Source: Clostridium sp. C8-1-8
GTDB taxonomy: Bacteria > Bacillota > Clostridia > Clostridiales > Clostridiaceae
Assembly: GCF_009928445.1 (NCBI RefSeq)
Contig: NZ_JAABNO010000011.1
Span: forward strand, 1 to 64,000
DNA: 64,000 bases
Direction of reading: 5' to 3'
The notes under the pieces are model-generated. The model was not told the origin of the DNA, did not search any database, and was given only the letters and a program-made list of their open reading frames with translations. Within the stretch, counting starts at the first letter, position 1, and every line of letters starts with the position of its first letter. The translations under genes were made by a program, and so were the position numbers. Below, in pieces: positions 44,317 through 53,439 of the stretch.

Positions 44317-46620
44317 ATGATTATATTAAAAAATATTATAAAAAATAAAACAAGTTCATTAATTATTGTTATATGTATGGCTATTAGTATGATAGGTTTC
44401 AATATTGTTTTTAATATGTTTTTTAATTCATCAGTAGAGTCGTTTGAAAGTAATGTTATTTCAAAAAATAACATTATTTTATCAGCTATATTTGGAAAAG
44501 AGCATACTTTAAAAGAAGTTAATGATTTAATTAAAGAGATAGATAAATTAGGTGTTAAAGTGGCTTATAGTCGTGAGATAACATTTAAAGGTGAAATGTT
44601 TGATAAACAGGCTAATGTTATTTGTGTTTCAAATACTAAAATGTATGATTTTAATTTATTAAAAGGAAGAGATATAAATAATCAAGATATTAATAAAGGT
44701 GAAAAGATTGCTGTCATCTCATATGTATATGAAGATTTATGCAGAAAGAAAGGTGACAAGCTTTTTATAGATATTGATAATGATTCTTATGAAGTAGTTG
44801 GAGTATTAGGTAACAAATACTCAAGTTCCTATTATAAGCTGCAAATATTTATTCCATATACAGCTGCTCCACAAAATTGGATAGATACTAATAAAGTTGC
44901 AAGTCAGCAATTTCTATTAAGTAGTGATAACATTAATATTAATGTACTTAAGGATAAGTTTGATATAAAGCAAGCATCGTTTTCTACTCCTCCGGTACAA
45001 AAAATTAACTATTTTTTATTTTCAACCAAAAACGATGTTATATACTTTTTAACACTTTCATTAATAGCTATAGTTAACATAGTTATATTTTCAATATATT
45101 GGGTATGTAAAAAGCAGAATCAAATAGGTATATTGAAAGCTATAGGGTATTCCACTAAGGCCACAAATGCTTTAGTAAGAAATGAACTTTTAGTTTTAGG
45201 TTTTATATCTGCGATTATTTCAAGTTTAATATACTATCCATTTTCTAAATTTTTTAATAAAAACTTTTTTGATATGGGTTTAAATGGCTCGCCAATTATA
45301 TTTATTGCAGATATAATGTTTTCATTTATTTGTTGTTTTATTGTAATTAAGTTTAATAATAGAAGATTAAATAAACTTTCTATAAGCAGTAATATTAATA
45401 TTCATATAAATTTATCAAAAAACTTACTAATTAAAATAATAATGATAGTGCAAATATTTTTGGTTTTGAATTATTCAGTAGAAGCATTTAATTCACTAGA
45501 TTTTGTTTTCGGTATCATGAATAGAGCTAAAAGTATAATACAGATTAAAAATGTTAAGGTTGTAGATCCTTTTTCAGTATCATATGATGATAAAGTATTA
45601 GATGGATATAATGTTAGAAAAACTCTTTCTGATTTGAAAAAAGAAAAAGATATAGGGTTAGTTACATATTTATATGATGTTGATACTTCTTCCGATGTAG
45701 AAGGTTTGAATAATAAGGATAAGATAAATAATTATGTACCAACTTATTATTACGGTACTATGAGTAAGATTCAAGGAAATGGTGCTATTCCTTTAGTATA
45801 TATAGAACAGGATTCATTTAAGCAATTAAAAATTAAAGTTAAGCAAGATATATTAAAAAATGAAGACACAGGTACTATTCCGGTTTTTGCGGGTTATGAT
45901 TACAAAACGCTTTTTTCTGAAGGAGATATTATAAAAGGTAAATCAGGTAATAGATATAAAATTGTAGCATTCTTAGATAAAAATCAATATATGTTTGCCA
46001 CAAATTCTGGATCTGATGCACTAAGTTACACTAACAATTTAAACAGTTTCTTGGTTGTTCCATTTGATATTAAAGATACTAGAGTTTTACCACCAACATA
46101 TAGAGAAGATGATTTGGATTTCTACTCTATGACAAATAGTTTTATTATTTACAAGGGAGATTCAGGGGAAAAGTATATAGATGCTACATTGAAACATATG
46201 GGTATTAGAACAACATATTTGAGTGATCAAATGAAGAAATTTACGCTATTAAATTTTAACTATGTTGCATATAAATTATTTAATGCAGTAATGATATTAT
46301 TAATTAGCTTATCTGGTGTTATAGGCTTTATTCTGTCAGCTATTTTCTCTGAAAAAAGATATATAGGAATTAAAATTGCCTTAGGTTTTAGTAAAAAAAG
46401 GATTATCTTAGAATATATAATTAATACAGCTAAGTTGTTATGCTTATGCCTTGTACTATTAGTTGTAAGATATAATATACATTCTGAAATTAACTTAACG
46501 ATAGCTCTATTCTTGAAAACATTTTGTGTTGCTATCTTTATATTGATACCTGTAATTATATTAACTAGATATTTTATAAATAATTTTGAAGTTAGAGAAC
46601 TTATAGGAGGAAATCAGTAA
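44317..46620 (+). CDS. FtsX/MacB-type ABC transporter permease of the bacteriocin-like locus
   Basis: A 767-aa membrane protein built as two FtsX-like halves. Each has one helix, a large outside domain (about 35-225 and 400-640) and a block of helices (about 236-375 and 655-760). GILKAIGYSTKATNALVRNE and GIKIALGFSKKRIILEYIIN are the two coupling loops for the ATPase. Bacteriocin-associated integral membrane proteins have this layout and give export or immunity. ATG 44317 follows GGGGAG; upstream ATGs lack a site. The stop overlaps the ATPase start (TAATG). Confidence 0.85.
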   Translation: MIILKNIIKNKTSSLIIVICMAISMIGFNIVFNMFFNSSVESFESNVISKNNIILSAIFGKEHTLKEVNDLIKEIDKLGVKVAYSREITFKGEMFDKQANVICVSNTKMYDFNLLKGRDINNQDINKGEKIAVISYVYEDLCRKKGDKLFIDIDNDSYEVVGVLGNKYSSSYYKLQIFIPYTAAPQNWIDTNKVASQQFLLSSDNININVLKDKFDIKQASFSTPPVQKINYFLFSTKNDVIYFLTLSLIAIVNIVIFSIYWVCKKQNQIGILKAIGYSTKATNALVRNELLVLGFISAIISSLIYYPFSKFFNKNFFDMGLNGSPIIFIADIMFSFICCFIVIKFNNRRLNKLSISSNINIHINLSKNLLIKIIMIVQIFLVLNYSVEAFNSLDFVFGIMNRAKSIIQIKNVKVVDPFSVSYDDKVLDGYNVRKTLSDLKKEKDIGLVTYLYDVDTSSDVEGLNNKDKINNYVPTYYYGTMSKIQGNGAIPLVYIEQDSFKQLKIKVKQDILKNEDTGTIPVFAGYDYKTLFSEGDIIKGKSGNRYKIVAFLDKNQYMFATNSGSDALSYTNNLNSFLVVPFDIKDTRVLPPTYREDDLDFYSMTNSFIIYKGDSGEKYIDATLKHMGIRTTYLSDQMKKFTLLNFNYVAYKLFNAVMILLISLSGVIGFILSAIFSEKRYIGIKIALGFSKKRIILEYIINTAKLLCLCLVLLVVRYNIHSEINLTIALFLKTFCVAIFILIPVIILTRYFINNFEVRELIGGNQ

Positions 46621-47315
46621 TGAGTATTATAAGCTTAAGCAAAATAAATAAAGTATATGAAACAAAACAAACAAAAACAATTGGATTAAGAGAGATTAAT
46701 CTTGAGATAAAAAGTAACGAGATGGTTGCCATTATGGGCCCTTCTGGCTGTGGGAAAAGTACATTATTGAATATTATTGGCTTGATAGACAAGCCAACAA
46801 GTGGCTTATACTATCATAATGAAAAAGATACAAGTACTTTAAATGATCAAGAAGCAGCCGCTATTAGGAATAGGAAAATTGGGTTTATATACCAATACTT
46901 TGCGTTAATAAAAGAATTTAATATAATAGAAAATATAATGTTACCTCTTAATGTTAGAAAATTGACTAAGAAGGATAAACTGGAAATAGCTTTTCAACAT
47001 TTAAAGGAAGTTGGTCTTGAAGATGTAGCTAAAAAATATCCAAACGAATTATCAGGAGGGCAACAGCAAAGAATTGCTATAGCAAGAGCCCTGGGTCAGG
47101 ATACAGATGTCATACTTGCAGATGAGCCTACTGGTAATTTAGATCAGGATACTGGAAAAGATATTATGAACCTTTTAGTAAGCATAAACAAAAAGGGTAA
47201 AACTATTGTTATAGTAACTCATGATGAGAAGATAGTTTCCTATTGTAATAGAAAGATTACTATGAAAGATGGAGGAATAGTAGCAGATGAAGTATTGATT
47301 GAATTAGAATCTTGA
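46620..47315 (+). CDS. ABC transporter ATP-binding protein (MacB/LolD type)
   Basis: A 231-aa ATPase with Walker A GPSGCGKST near 40-48, Q-loop YQYFALIKEF, signature LSGGQQQRIAIARAL near 142-156, Walker B VILADEPTGNLD near 162-173 and the H-loop THDEKIV near 200. This is the MacB/LolD branch that pairs with FtsX-type permeases in peptide efflux or resistance. It is translationally coupled to the permease by the TAATG overlap and closes the three-gene locus. Confidence 0.93.
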   Translation: MSIISLSKINKVYETKQTKTIGLREINLEIKSNEMVAIMGPSGCGKSTLLNIIGLIDKPTSGLYYHNEKDTSTLNDQEAAAIRNRKIGFIYQYFALIKEFNIIENIMLPLNVRKLTKKDKLEIAFQHLKEVGLEDVAKKYPNELSGGQQQRIAIARALGQDTDVILADEPTGNLDQDTGKDIMNLLVSINKKGKTIVIVTHDEKIVSYCNRKITMKDGGIVADEVLIELES

Positions 47316-47378
47316 GAGTACTAAGTTTTAGTTTACTGTATATAAAAAAATAAGATGGAAGAATTAATATATTAGAAG

Positions 47379-47415
47379 TACTCCTCATTTACATTAACAA
47401 ATGAGGAGTATTTAG
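47379..47415 (+). terminator. terminator after the ABC exporter
   Basis: TACTCCTCATTT and AAATGAGGAGTA form a perfect 12-bp stem with an eight-base loop, followed by TTTAGTTT. Confidence 0.8.
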
Positions 47416-47493
47416 TTTAAATTTATTTAATAAAAATTCATTGATTTTCGTCTTAGGTAAATTTAGTTATATAAACATAGCATACCTTTTAAA

Positions 47494-48638
47494 TTAAAAT
47501 ATATAATTTAGTAATTCAACTGCTTTTATCTTTTCTTGTAAATGCACATGAGTATATATATATTTGCAGTTATCTCTAATTTACTATGTCCCAATAACAT
47601 TTGCACAGTCTTTAACGAAACACCTTTTTTAAATAATCTTGTGGCATAAGTATGCCTTGGAGAATGGAGCTTTTTATCGGGTATACTAGCTGATTTTAAT
47701 ATCCTGTAGAAGCTCCTGGATAGGTTTCTTCCATCAATAGGGTTACCTAGTTCGGTTGCAAATACCAAGTCGCTATTGTTATATGCATCACCAGCTTAGA
47801 GCTTTTCTTGTGCTGCTTTAATTCAGAAATCATAGATGAAGTAAAAGGCACTGTCCTAGTGCTATTTTTGTTTTAGGAGCTTGTACTATGATTTCTGTTT
47901 TTGTTGCCACTACTAGTTATATCAAGTTTTGCGACTCTTTTAAAAGTTCTAGATATTTTAGCATTGTTAGCGGTTAAGTCTATATCACACCACCTAAGTG
48001 CAATAATTTCACCAAGTCGTAGGCTTGTACTCAAATCAAGTTTGAATAGGGTACGCAGTCTATGCTTACTACTATCTAAATAATATAAAAATTTATGTTT
48101 CTCTATTAGTGAAAATATTTGAGATTCCTCTTTTTTCTGAACTTTAGGTAAAGTTGCGCCTGTACATGGATTTATAATAATGTATTGTTCTTTGCAAGCT
48201 TGGTTAATGCCGGACTTTAGTAGTTTATGAAATAATCTAACTATAGTAACACCTTTGTTTTTGTTTAAATTATTATAATAAATCTGTATATGGGAAGTTT
48301 TCAAATCCTTTAATTTGATAACTCCAATGTCGGAATTTCTAATGTAACTTCTATATATTCCATTATATCGTTTTATTGTAGCTGATCTAATATAATTTAT
48401 TTTAAAGGTAGTTAACCAAATATTTATCCACTCTTGAAGAGTTGTTTTTTTATCTTTTGAAATTAAACCGAAAGCAGATTTGTTTCTGTAATCATTCATC
48501 TTATTAATAACTTCAGATTTAGTTTTTCCATAGAATTGCTTTCTTTTTAGTCTGCCATTATCCTCTCTCTATTGTTATTGTGGCGCTCCAGTCATTTTTG
48601 TATTTATTAATTAAACCCTCGCTATTTGATTTTTTCAT
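47494..48638 (-). pseudogene. tyrosine integrase of element 2, broken by about four frameshifts
   Basis: Minus-strand frames join into one integrase. The start MKKSNSEGLINKYKNDWSAT (ATG 48638, GGAG upstream) shifts near 48562 into DNGRLKRKQFYGKTKSE. The core then runs to LRLGEIIALRW (catalytic Arg). It shifts near 47885 into TEIIVQAPKTKNS and near 47810 into AYNNSDLVFATELGNP. HSPRHTYATRL and LGHSKLEITANIY keep the catalytic His, Arg and Tyr. A two-base gain in TATATATA near 47550 spoils the tail. Each shift is a one- or two-base change, so decay looks recent. Confidence 0.85.
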
Positions 48639-48687
48639 AATAAATTAATCTCCAAAGCGATTTTATTTAATATATTTTTAATGAAGT

Positions 48688-48891
48688 TTAAAAACTTTTT
48701 CCAAGTTGGATTTCAATCCATCCGTCCATTTTGGAACCAATAATAATTATTTTTTTGCCACAACGTATCATTGGAAAGCCTTTAACATTATCTAATTCAT
48801 AAGCTTTATTTTGACCAATACCGTATTCAGAACAAAAATCTTTTACTGACATTGTTTTTTTATTAGTGTTTGTTTCTATAATAGATTTCAT
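48688..48891 (-). CDS. excisionase-like DNA-binding protein of element 2
   Basis: A 67-aa protein of the HTH_17/Tn916 Xis type: MSVKDFCSEYGIGQNKAYEL, then FPMIRCGKKIIIIGSKMDGW. AGGAGG lies before ATG. It sits directly upstream of integrase, as in Tn916-like and phage modules, and is intact although the integrase is not. Confidence 0.82.
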   Translation of the reverse strand: MKSIIETNTNKKTMSVKDFCSEYGIGQNKAYELDNVKGFPMIRCGKKIIIIGSKMDGWIEIQLGKSF

Positions 48892-49283
48892 AACTAAAGT
48901 CCTCCTAAATATATGAAATATATATTTATTTTAAAGTGCAATATTTATTAAAATAATTAAAGTGGTTGTCCAACTAGGATTCCATATACATAGCTATAAT
49001 ATATAGTTGTAAATCTACTATTTTTCAGTGTTTGCATACCTTGTCCCTAGTACCAATAAATATATAAATAGCATATTTAGTTAAAGGGTATTCTAGTCTT
49101 GACCTTTCCAAAACCTACATACTTTTTCGTATACAACTTCTGAAGAAAGGTATAAAAATTCAGAATATTTATACCCTATAATGTTGGTCTTATTAGTTGT
49201 GGCTTCATCTATATCTTCCAATGACCACATATTACTAAGTAACATATTTTGAATTGGAATTATAAAAATAATTCCAGGATTTT
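48892..49283. other. gene-free right end of element 2
   Basis: No gene or strong hairpin is seen; integrase arm-type sites would be expected here but cannot be defined by eye. Confidence 0.45.
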
Positions 49284-49318
49284 GTTGGTCAGGGGTTCGA
49301 ATCCTCTCCGCCGCACCA
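49284..49318 (+). repeat. att copy 3 (outer right end)
   Basis: GTTGGTC.GGGGTTCGAATCCT in part, ending CCGCACCA: 35 bp of the tRNA-Arg 3' end, one mismatch to copy 2 (49291, A for G). It lacks the anticodon half, so it is not a tRNA gene. It is probably the original host end pushed away by integration. Confidence 0.9.
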
Positions 49319-49365
49319 AAAAACTCTTAAAGCTTGATATTTCAAGCCTTTAATAGTTTTTTTGT
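49319..49365 (+). terminator. terminator behind att copy 3
   Basis: AAAAACT.TTAAAG.CTTG pairs with CAAGC.TTTAA.AGTTTTTTT. Probably the original tRNA-Arg terminator. Confidence 0.75.
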
Positions 49366-49569
49366 TTTATCAATGAATTTTCCTCAAATCAAACATTTAA
49401 TTATTGAGAGTAAATTTACTTATAGAATAAGGAATTATTATCTTGATATAACATGTTAATAAGATGCTTCCAGCACGGTGTTCCCTTTATATGGTTACTT
49501 TAAGGTTGTACGTGTCGTTAAAAATATGGAATAGTGGTAATATTAGTAATATGGTGAGGCGGATTATAT

Positions 49570-49776
49570 ATGAATAAAAGAAAGTACATAATTGCCATAG
49601 TGCTATTAATTTGCTCGTTGGCTTTTTTATACAACGGAATAAAAGGTGCTTATGGAACAAAACTTCATTGGGTAAGTTATTTAGGCTTTATCGCCTTTGG
49701 ATTATTATCATTAAAATACTTTTTAGAGGCCTGCAAAAACCATAATGTTATTAGATTAATTAGTATGGAAATATAA
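49570..49776 (+). CDS. small two-helix membrane protein, unknown function
   Basis: A 68-aa protein with helices at about 7-24 and 38-55 separated by KGAYGTKLHWV. GAGGCGG precedes ATG. First gene outside the integrated elements. Function not recognised. Confidence 0.6.
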   Translation: MNKRKYIIAIVLLICSLAFLYNGIKGAYGTKLHWVSYLGFIAFGLLSLKYFLEACKNHNVIRLISMEI

Positions 49777-50224
49777 GAGGTAGAAGTCATATGATGATAT
49801 GATTATTCTATCTTTTTTGTATTTTATGTGGCATTATTGAGTGAATCTTATATATGAGTATAAAAACCGTTTTTATAAATTTTTGTAAGATTAGATTTTT
49901 AAGGCAAATTATAAAATAATAGTTTGAAGGACAAAAAAAATGTGTTAATATTATTACATAATTTACAATATATGTAACTAAGGGCTGTAAACTATTCAAA
50001 AAATATATTCTAATAATATAGTTTAGGATCTTCTAGTTTGCTGAATAGACATATTGCTTCAATCCTTAGACTCAAGAAAGTTTTCTATGAATCTGGGAAG
50101 ATTTATTTTGATAGATTTTATTTGGAAGTAGTATCTCTATAAAACTTAACTATTAACATAGTACCTATCTATATCTTTTAAGTAAGAATACAAACTAAGC
50201 AATAGTCGAAAGGTGGATTAAGTA
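49777..50224. other. gene-free stretch before signal peptidase gene
   Basis: AT-rich; no supported gene, repeat or riboswitch. The only clear signal is the ribosome binding site AAAGGTGG of the next gene. Confidence 0.5.
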
Positions 50225-50785
50225 ATGTTAAAGGCCATAAATAAGAAAAGTAGTCTAATGAAACGTGTAATAAATATAATAAAAGATTATATAATACCTA
50301 TGGCAGCTGCAGTATTAGTTGCTTTCTTAGTAAACAAGTTTTTATTATATAAGGTTTATGTTCCCTCAGCTTCCATGTATCCAACTATTAAAGTAGGAGA
50401 TAACATAGTGGTAACAAAGGTCTATGATAGAAGTAAGCTGCAAAGAGGAGATGTTATTGTATTCCATTCTAAGGAATTGAATGAAGATCTTATAAAAAGA
50501 TTAATAGGTCTTCCTGGTGATACAGTTGTTATAGACAATGAAGGAAAGATGACTATTAATGGTAAGGATTACTCAGAGCCATATGTTAAAAATAAAGAAA
50601 ATTTAGCTGGAAGTTTCAAGGTCCCAAAAGACAGTTATCTATTTATGGGCGATAACAGGGCTGAATCAGATGATGCTAGAAGGTGGAAGGAGCCTTATAT
50701 AAATGGAGAAGAGATTATGGGAAAGGCTCGATTTATAATATATCCATTCAATAGACTTGGCGGATTTGCTACCAAGAGCAATTAA
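50225..50785 (+). CDS. lepB: signal peptidase I
   Basis: A 186-aa membrane-anchored serine protease that removes Sec signal peptides. One N-terminal helix (about 24-40) is followed by PSASMYPTI with catalytic Ser near 52, RGDVIVF near 77, the catalytic Lys region DLIKRLIGLPGD near 92-103 and MGDNRAESDDARRW near 142-155. The short Gram-positive SipS type fits. AAAGGTGG lies before ATG. It stands in a region with several secreted proteins downstream. Confidence 0.95.
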   Translation: MLKAINKKSSLMKRVINIIKDYIIPMAAAVLVAFLVNKFLLYKVYVPSASMYPTIKVGDNIVVTKVYDRSKLQRGDVIVFHSKELNEDLIKRLIGLPGDTVVIDNEGKMTINGKDYSEPYVKNKENLAGSFKVPKDSYLFMGDNRAESDDARRWKEPYINGEEIMGKARFIIYPFNRLGGFATKSN

Positions 50786-50839
50786 TTATAATATGGTTCA
50801 TCTATTAAATTCATTGATTATAGTTTAATTAAATAAATA

Positions 50840-50896
50840 TACACCTTATCAATAATAAAAGGGTTAGAGGTTCTTTATTGATGAAGGTGTTTTTAT
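50840..50896 (+). terminator. terminator after lepB
   Basis: TACACCTTATCAATAA pairs with TTATTGATGAAGGTGT, followed by TTTTATTTT. The rest of 50786-51148 holds no supported gene. Confidence 0.8.
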
Positions 50897-51148
50897 TTTA
50901 CTTATAAATAAACTGTGATTTGCCACAGTATTATGTTAAAAAACACGAAAATGCAGTATTCTTTAGGTATTCAATGATATTTAAAGATAATACCACTTAA
51001 TTTAACATTAAGGAGGAACAGTGGAATAAATGAAGTGGTTTGAAGAAATTGTAATATAAGTAAGTGGTAGTTATAATTGGTTTAATAAATAGTTTATTGT
51101 AGAAGGCACCATATGATTAAAAGTTATATTTTATATGAAGGTGATATT

Positions 51149-51520
51149 ATGAAGATATTTTTTTCAATATTAGTACTGATAATACCAGTGCTTATGTTAT
51201 GTATAGGATTTAGGTGGAGGAGCAATCCACCAAAAGATATTAGTATGATTTATGGATATAGAACTACTATGTCCATGAAGAATAAGGAAACCTGGGACTT
51301 TGCTCATAGATGTTTTGGTAAGGCATGTTTATATATTAATGTGCCTTTAATAATAGTATCTCTAATACTGTTAGTCTTATTTATAAATAGTAGCATTGAT
51401 AAACTTGGATTAACGGTTACTTTGATAGTGTTAATACAGACAGCAGCAATCATTTTAGCATTAATTCATACAGAGGTAAAATTAAAAAGCAGGTTTGATA
51501 AAAGTGGATTACCTAAATAA
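51149..51520 (+). CDS. SdpI family membrane protein
   Basis: A 123-aa protein with three or four helices and the SdpI motif IYGYRTTMSMKNKETWDFAH near 31-50 plus GKACLYI. In Bacillus, SdpI gives immunity to the SdpC toxin and acts as a signal receptor; most other members have unknown roles. No sdpAB or sdpC genes are nearby, so a general membrane or resistance role is likelier. ATG 51149 follows GAAGGTG; the open frame extends to 51113. Confidence 0.85.
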   Translation: MKIFFSILVLIIPVLMLCIGFRWRSNPPKDISMIYGYRTTMSMKNKETWDFAHRCFGKACLYINVPLIIVSLILLVLFINSSIDKLGLTVTLIVLIQTAAIILALIHTEVKLKSRFDKSGLPK

Positions 51521-51545
51521 GGTTTAATAAGAAAGGATATATAAT

Positions 51546-51824
51546 ATGAAGAATTTCATATTGGGACTCATAATTGAGGCTATAATTATTGTTGTTAGCT
51601 TAATACTTAGACAAATACAGATATTTACTGTGGCAAACGAAATAATCTTTGGCTTTACTATTATGATAGGGGTAGCTGGAAGTGGCGTTGGAGCGAGGTC
51701 TTATCCCTCCCTTGATCAAAAGGCTGATGAGGAAATTGATAGACTGAAGGTGCTTAGAAAATATGCTTACTTTGCAGCTCCAATGTTTGTGGCACTCTTA
51801 GTAAATTACTTGTTCATTGATTAA
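51546..51824 (+). CDS. small membrane protein, possibly DUF5316-like
   Basis: A 92-aa protein with three helices (about 4-22, 29-48, 70-90) and a charged loop SLDQKADEEIDRLKVLRKYA. AAAGGATAT lies before ATG. Lies 25 bp behind the SdpI-like gene and is likely cotranscribed with it. Function unknown; the family assignment is tentative. Confidence 0.65.
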   Translation: MKNFILGLIIEAIIIVVSLILRQIQIFTVANEIIFGFTIMIGVAGSGVGARSYPSLDQKADEEIDRLKVLRKYAYFAAPMFVALLVNYLFID

Positions 51825-52143
51825 ATAGTTATTCATATTTGTCAAAGGTAAGTTTTATTGAAGATTACAAGATGATTGCTTCATAATATTTAGTGCTTAC
51901 CAACCAACTTGCTATCGTGCTCTTGTGCAATAATGTGGATTTATATGGTATAATACTTAGGTGTAGTTTGCTAAAAAAGACATATACTGCTTGCATTAAG
52001 GATGTGTTTAAAACACCTTTACACTAATAAAGGTGATTTAAGGTATTTATGTTGTAAAGTAGTACATGCATGGCAGTTTTATTAATTCACATGTAAAGAA
52101 ACACAAGATAAAAGAATAGAATAATAATTGGAGGTGAGTTTAT
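51825..52143. other. leader region of the CDF transporter gene
   Basis: A possible -10 box TATAAT lies in ATGGTATAATACT near 51950, and a small hairpin ACACCTTTACACTAATAAAGGTG lies near 52013-52035. No known metal riboswitch could be recognised. Confidence 0.4.
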
Positions 52144-53325
52144 TTGAAGTTTATATTTGATTATCTAATCAAAAGGTTTGTAAAGGACTATAAGAATATC
52201 AATTCTCAAAATGTTAGGCAATCCTATGGTTCGCTTGGAGGTAAGGTCGGTATTATAATTAATTCTTCGATTCTAATTATGGAGCTTGTTATAGGTTTAC
52301 TTCTAAATAGTATAGCTATTACTGCAGATGCTTTCCATAACCTTACAGATGCACTATCATCCTTAGTTACAATAATTAGCTTTAAGCTTTCCAACCGTCC
52401 AGCAGATGACAAGCATCCTTTTGGATATGGAAGAATAGAGTATCTTACAGCATTGCTGTTTGCAGGAGCTATATTGGTGGTAGGAGTAGAATTTTTAAGA
52501 AGTTCTTTTTTACGTATATTACATCCTGTGAATGTTCCTTTTAATCTCATAAGCTTTGTGTGTATGCTATGTGCACTGCCTTTACAAATATTGCTTAATA
52601 GGTTTACTAACTACATAGGTAATACTATTAATTCATCAGCGCTAAAGGCGTCAGCTGTAGAATCTTTCACTGATATACTAGTTTTATCTATGGTTACAGT
52701 ATCTTTATTGATAACTAGATTTACTACTTTTCCTATAGATGGATATGTGGGAGTTGTGGTATCAATATTTATTCTTCATTCAGGTTTTGAGCTTGGTAAG
52801 GATACGTTGGATACTATAATAGGAAAGGCGCCAGAAAAGGAATTTGTAGATGAGCTTATTAACAGTGTGTTAAGCTATGCACCTATAACTGGTGTACATG
52901 ACTTAGTTATTCACAATTATGGACCTGGAAGATATATTGCTTCTCTTCATGCAGAGGTTCCGTATAATATACCTGTAATGGAGATTCATGATGTTATTGA
53001 TAAAGCTGAAAAAGAGATCGGTCATCAAATGAATGTATATCTATCAATACACATGGATCCTATAAAGACTGACAATCCAGAGACAGTTAGGTTAAGGGAA
53101 GAGATTTTGGAACATATAGGTAAGATAGATGGAGTAATATCAATTCATGATTTCAGAGTTGTTGGAGATTGTGAAGAGAAAACACTTATCTTTGATGCAG
53201 TGTTGGATAAGCCATATTTTACTGAGGCTAAGGAAGAAGAAGTTAAGCTTAAGATTGAAAAAACTATAAATGACATTCATCCATCTTACAAGAGCATTAT
53301 AAACTTTGATAGAGAATTCTATTAA
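52144..53325 (+). CDS. cation diffusion facilitator (CDF) metal exporter
   Basis: A 393-aa efflux protein with six helices and a cytoplasmic C-terminal domain. Metal sites are visible as ADAFHNLTDALSSL in helix 2 (H59, D63) and KASAVESFTDILV in helix 5, and KHPFGYGRIEYL near 85 is the family signature. The C-terminal region (about 215-393) carries HDLVIHNYGPGRYIASLHAE, and is about twice as long as in minimal CDFs, with a second ferredoxin-like part. Zn, Fe, Mn or Co are possible substrates. TTG start with GGAGGTGAG upstream. Confidence 0.92.
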   Translation: MKFIFDYLIKRFVKDYKNINSQNVRQSYGSLGGKVGIIINSSILIMELVIGLLLNSIAITADAFHNLTDALSSLVTIISFKLSNRPADDKHPFGYGRIEYLTALLFAGAILVVGVEFLRSSFLRILHPVNVPFNLISFVCMLCALPLQILLNRFTNYIGNTINSSALKASAVESFTDILVLSMVTVSLLITRFTTFPIDGYVGVVVSIFILHSGFELGKDTLDTIIGKAPEKEFVDELINSVLSYAPITGVHDLVIHNYGPGRYIASLHAEVPYNIPVMEIHDVIDKAEKEIGHQMNVYLSIHMDPIKTDNPETVRLREEILEHIGKIDGVISIHDFRVVGDCEEKTLIFDAVLDKPYFTEAKEEEVKLKIEKTINDIHPSYKSIINFDREFY

Positions 53326-53377
53326 GAAGAAAGTTTTTTAGACTTAAATAAGTTTGTGTTTGACGTTGGAAACACAC

Positions 53378-53429
53378 AGTACCTAGAAAGGCGTATTGAT
53401 TAGATATGACTCTCTAGGTACTTTTATTT
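53378..53429. terminator. terminator between CDF and GH16 genes
   Basis: AGTACCTAGA pairs with TCTAGGTACT around a 25-base loop, followed by TTTATTTC. It lies between converging genes. Confidence 0.7.
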
Positions 53430-53439
53430 CTAGAAAACT

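Larger units (their letters stand above)
43002..49318. mobile_element. integrative element 2, tandem to element 1 (6.3 kb)
   Basis: Bounded by att copies at 42957-43001 and 49284-49318. It holds a secreted peptide, a two-gene ABC exporter, a broken integrase and an Xis-like gene. With the integrase dead it can move only through the integrase of element 1 or a related one. Confidence 0.8.

Noticed and set aside
51030..51059. Nine-codon open frame MKWFEEIVI after a strong AAGGAGG
   Set aside because: The spacing is too long for good translation and the peptide is too short to support; it may be a relic.
51825..52143. Metal riboswitch before the CDF gene
   Set aside because: No match to the conserved cores of NiCo or Mn riboswitches was visible; only a small hairpin and a possible -10 box.
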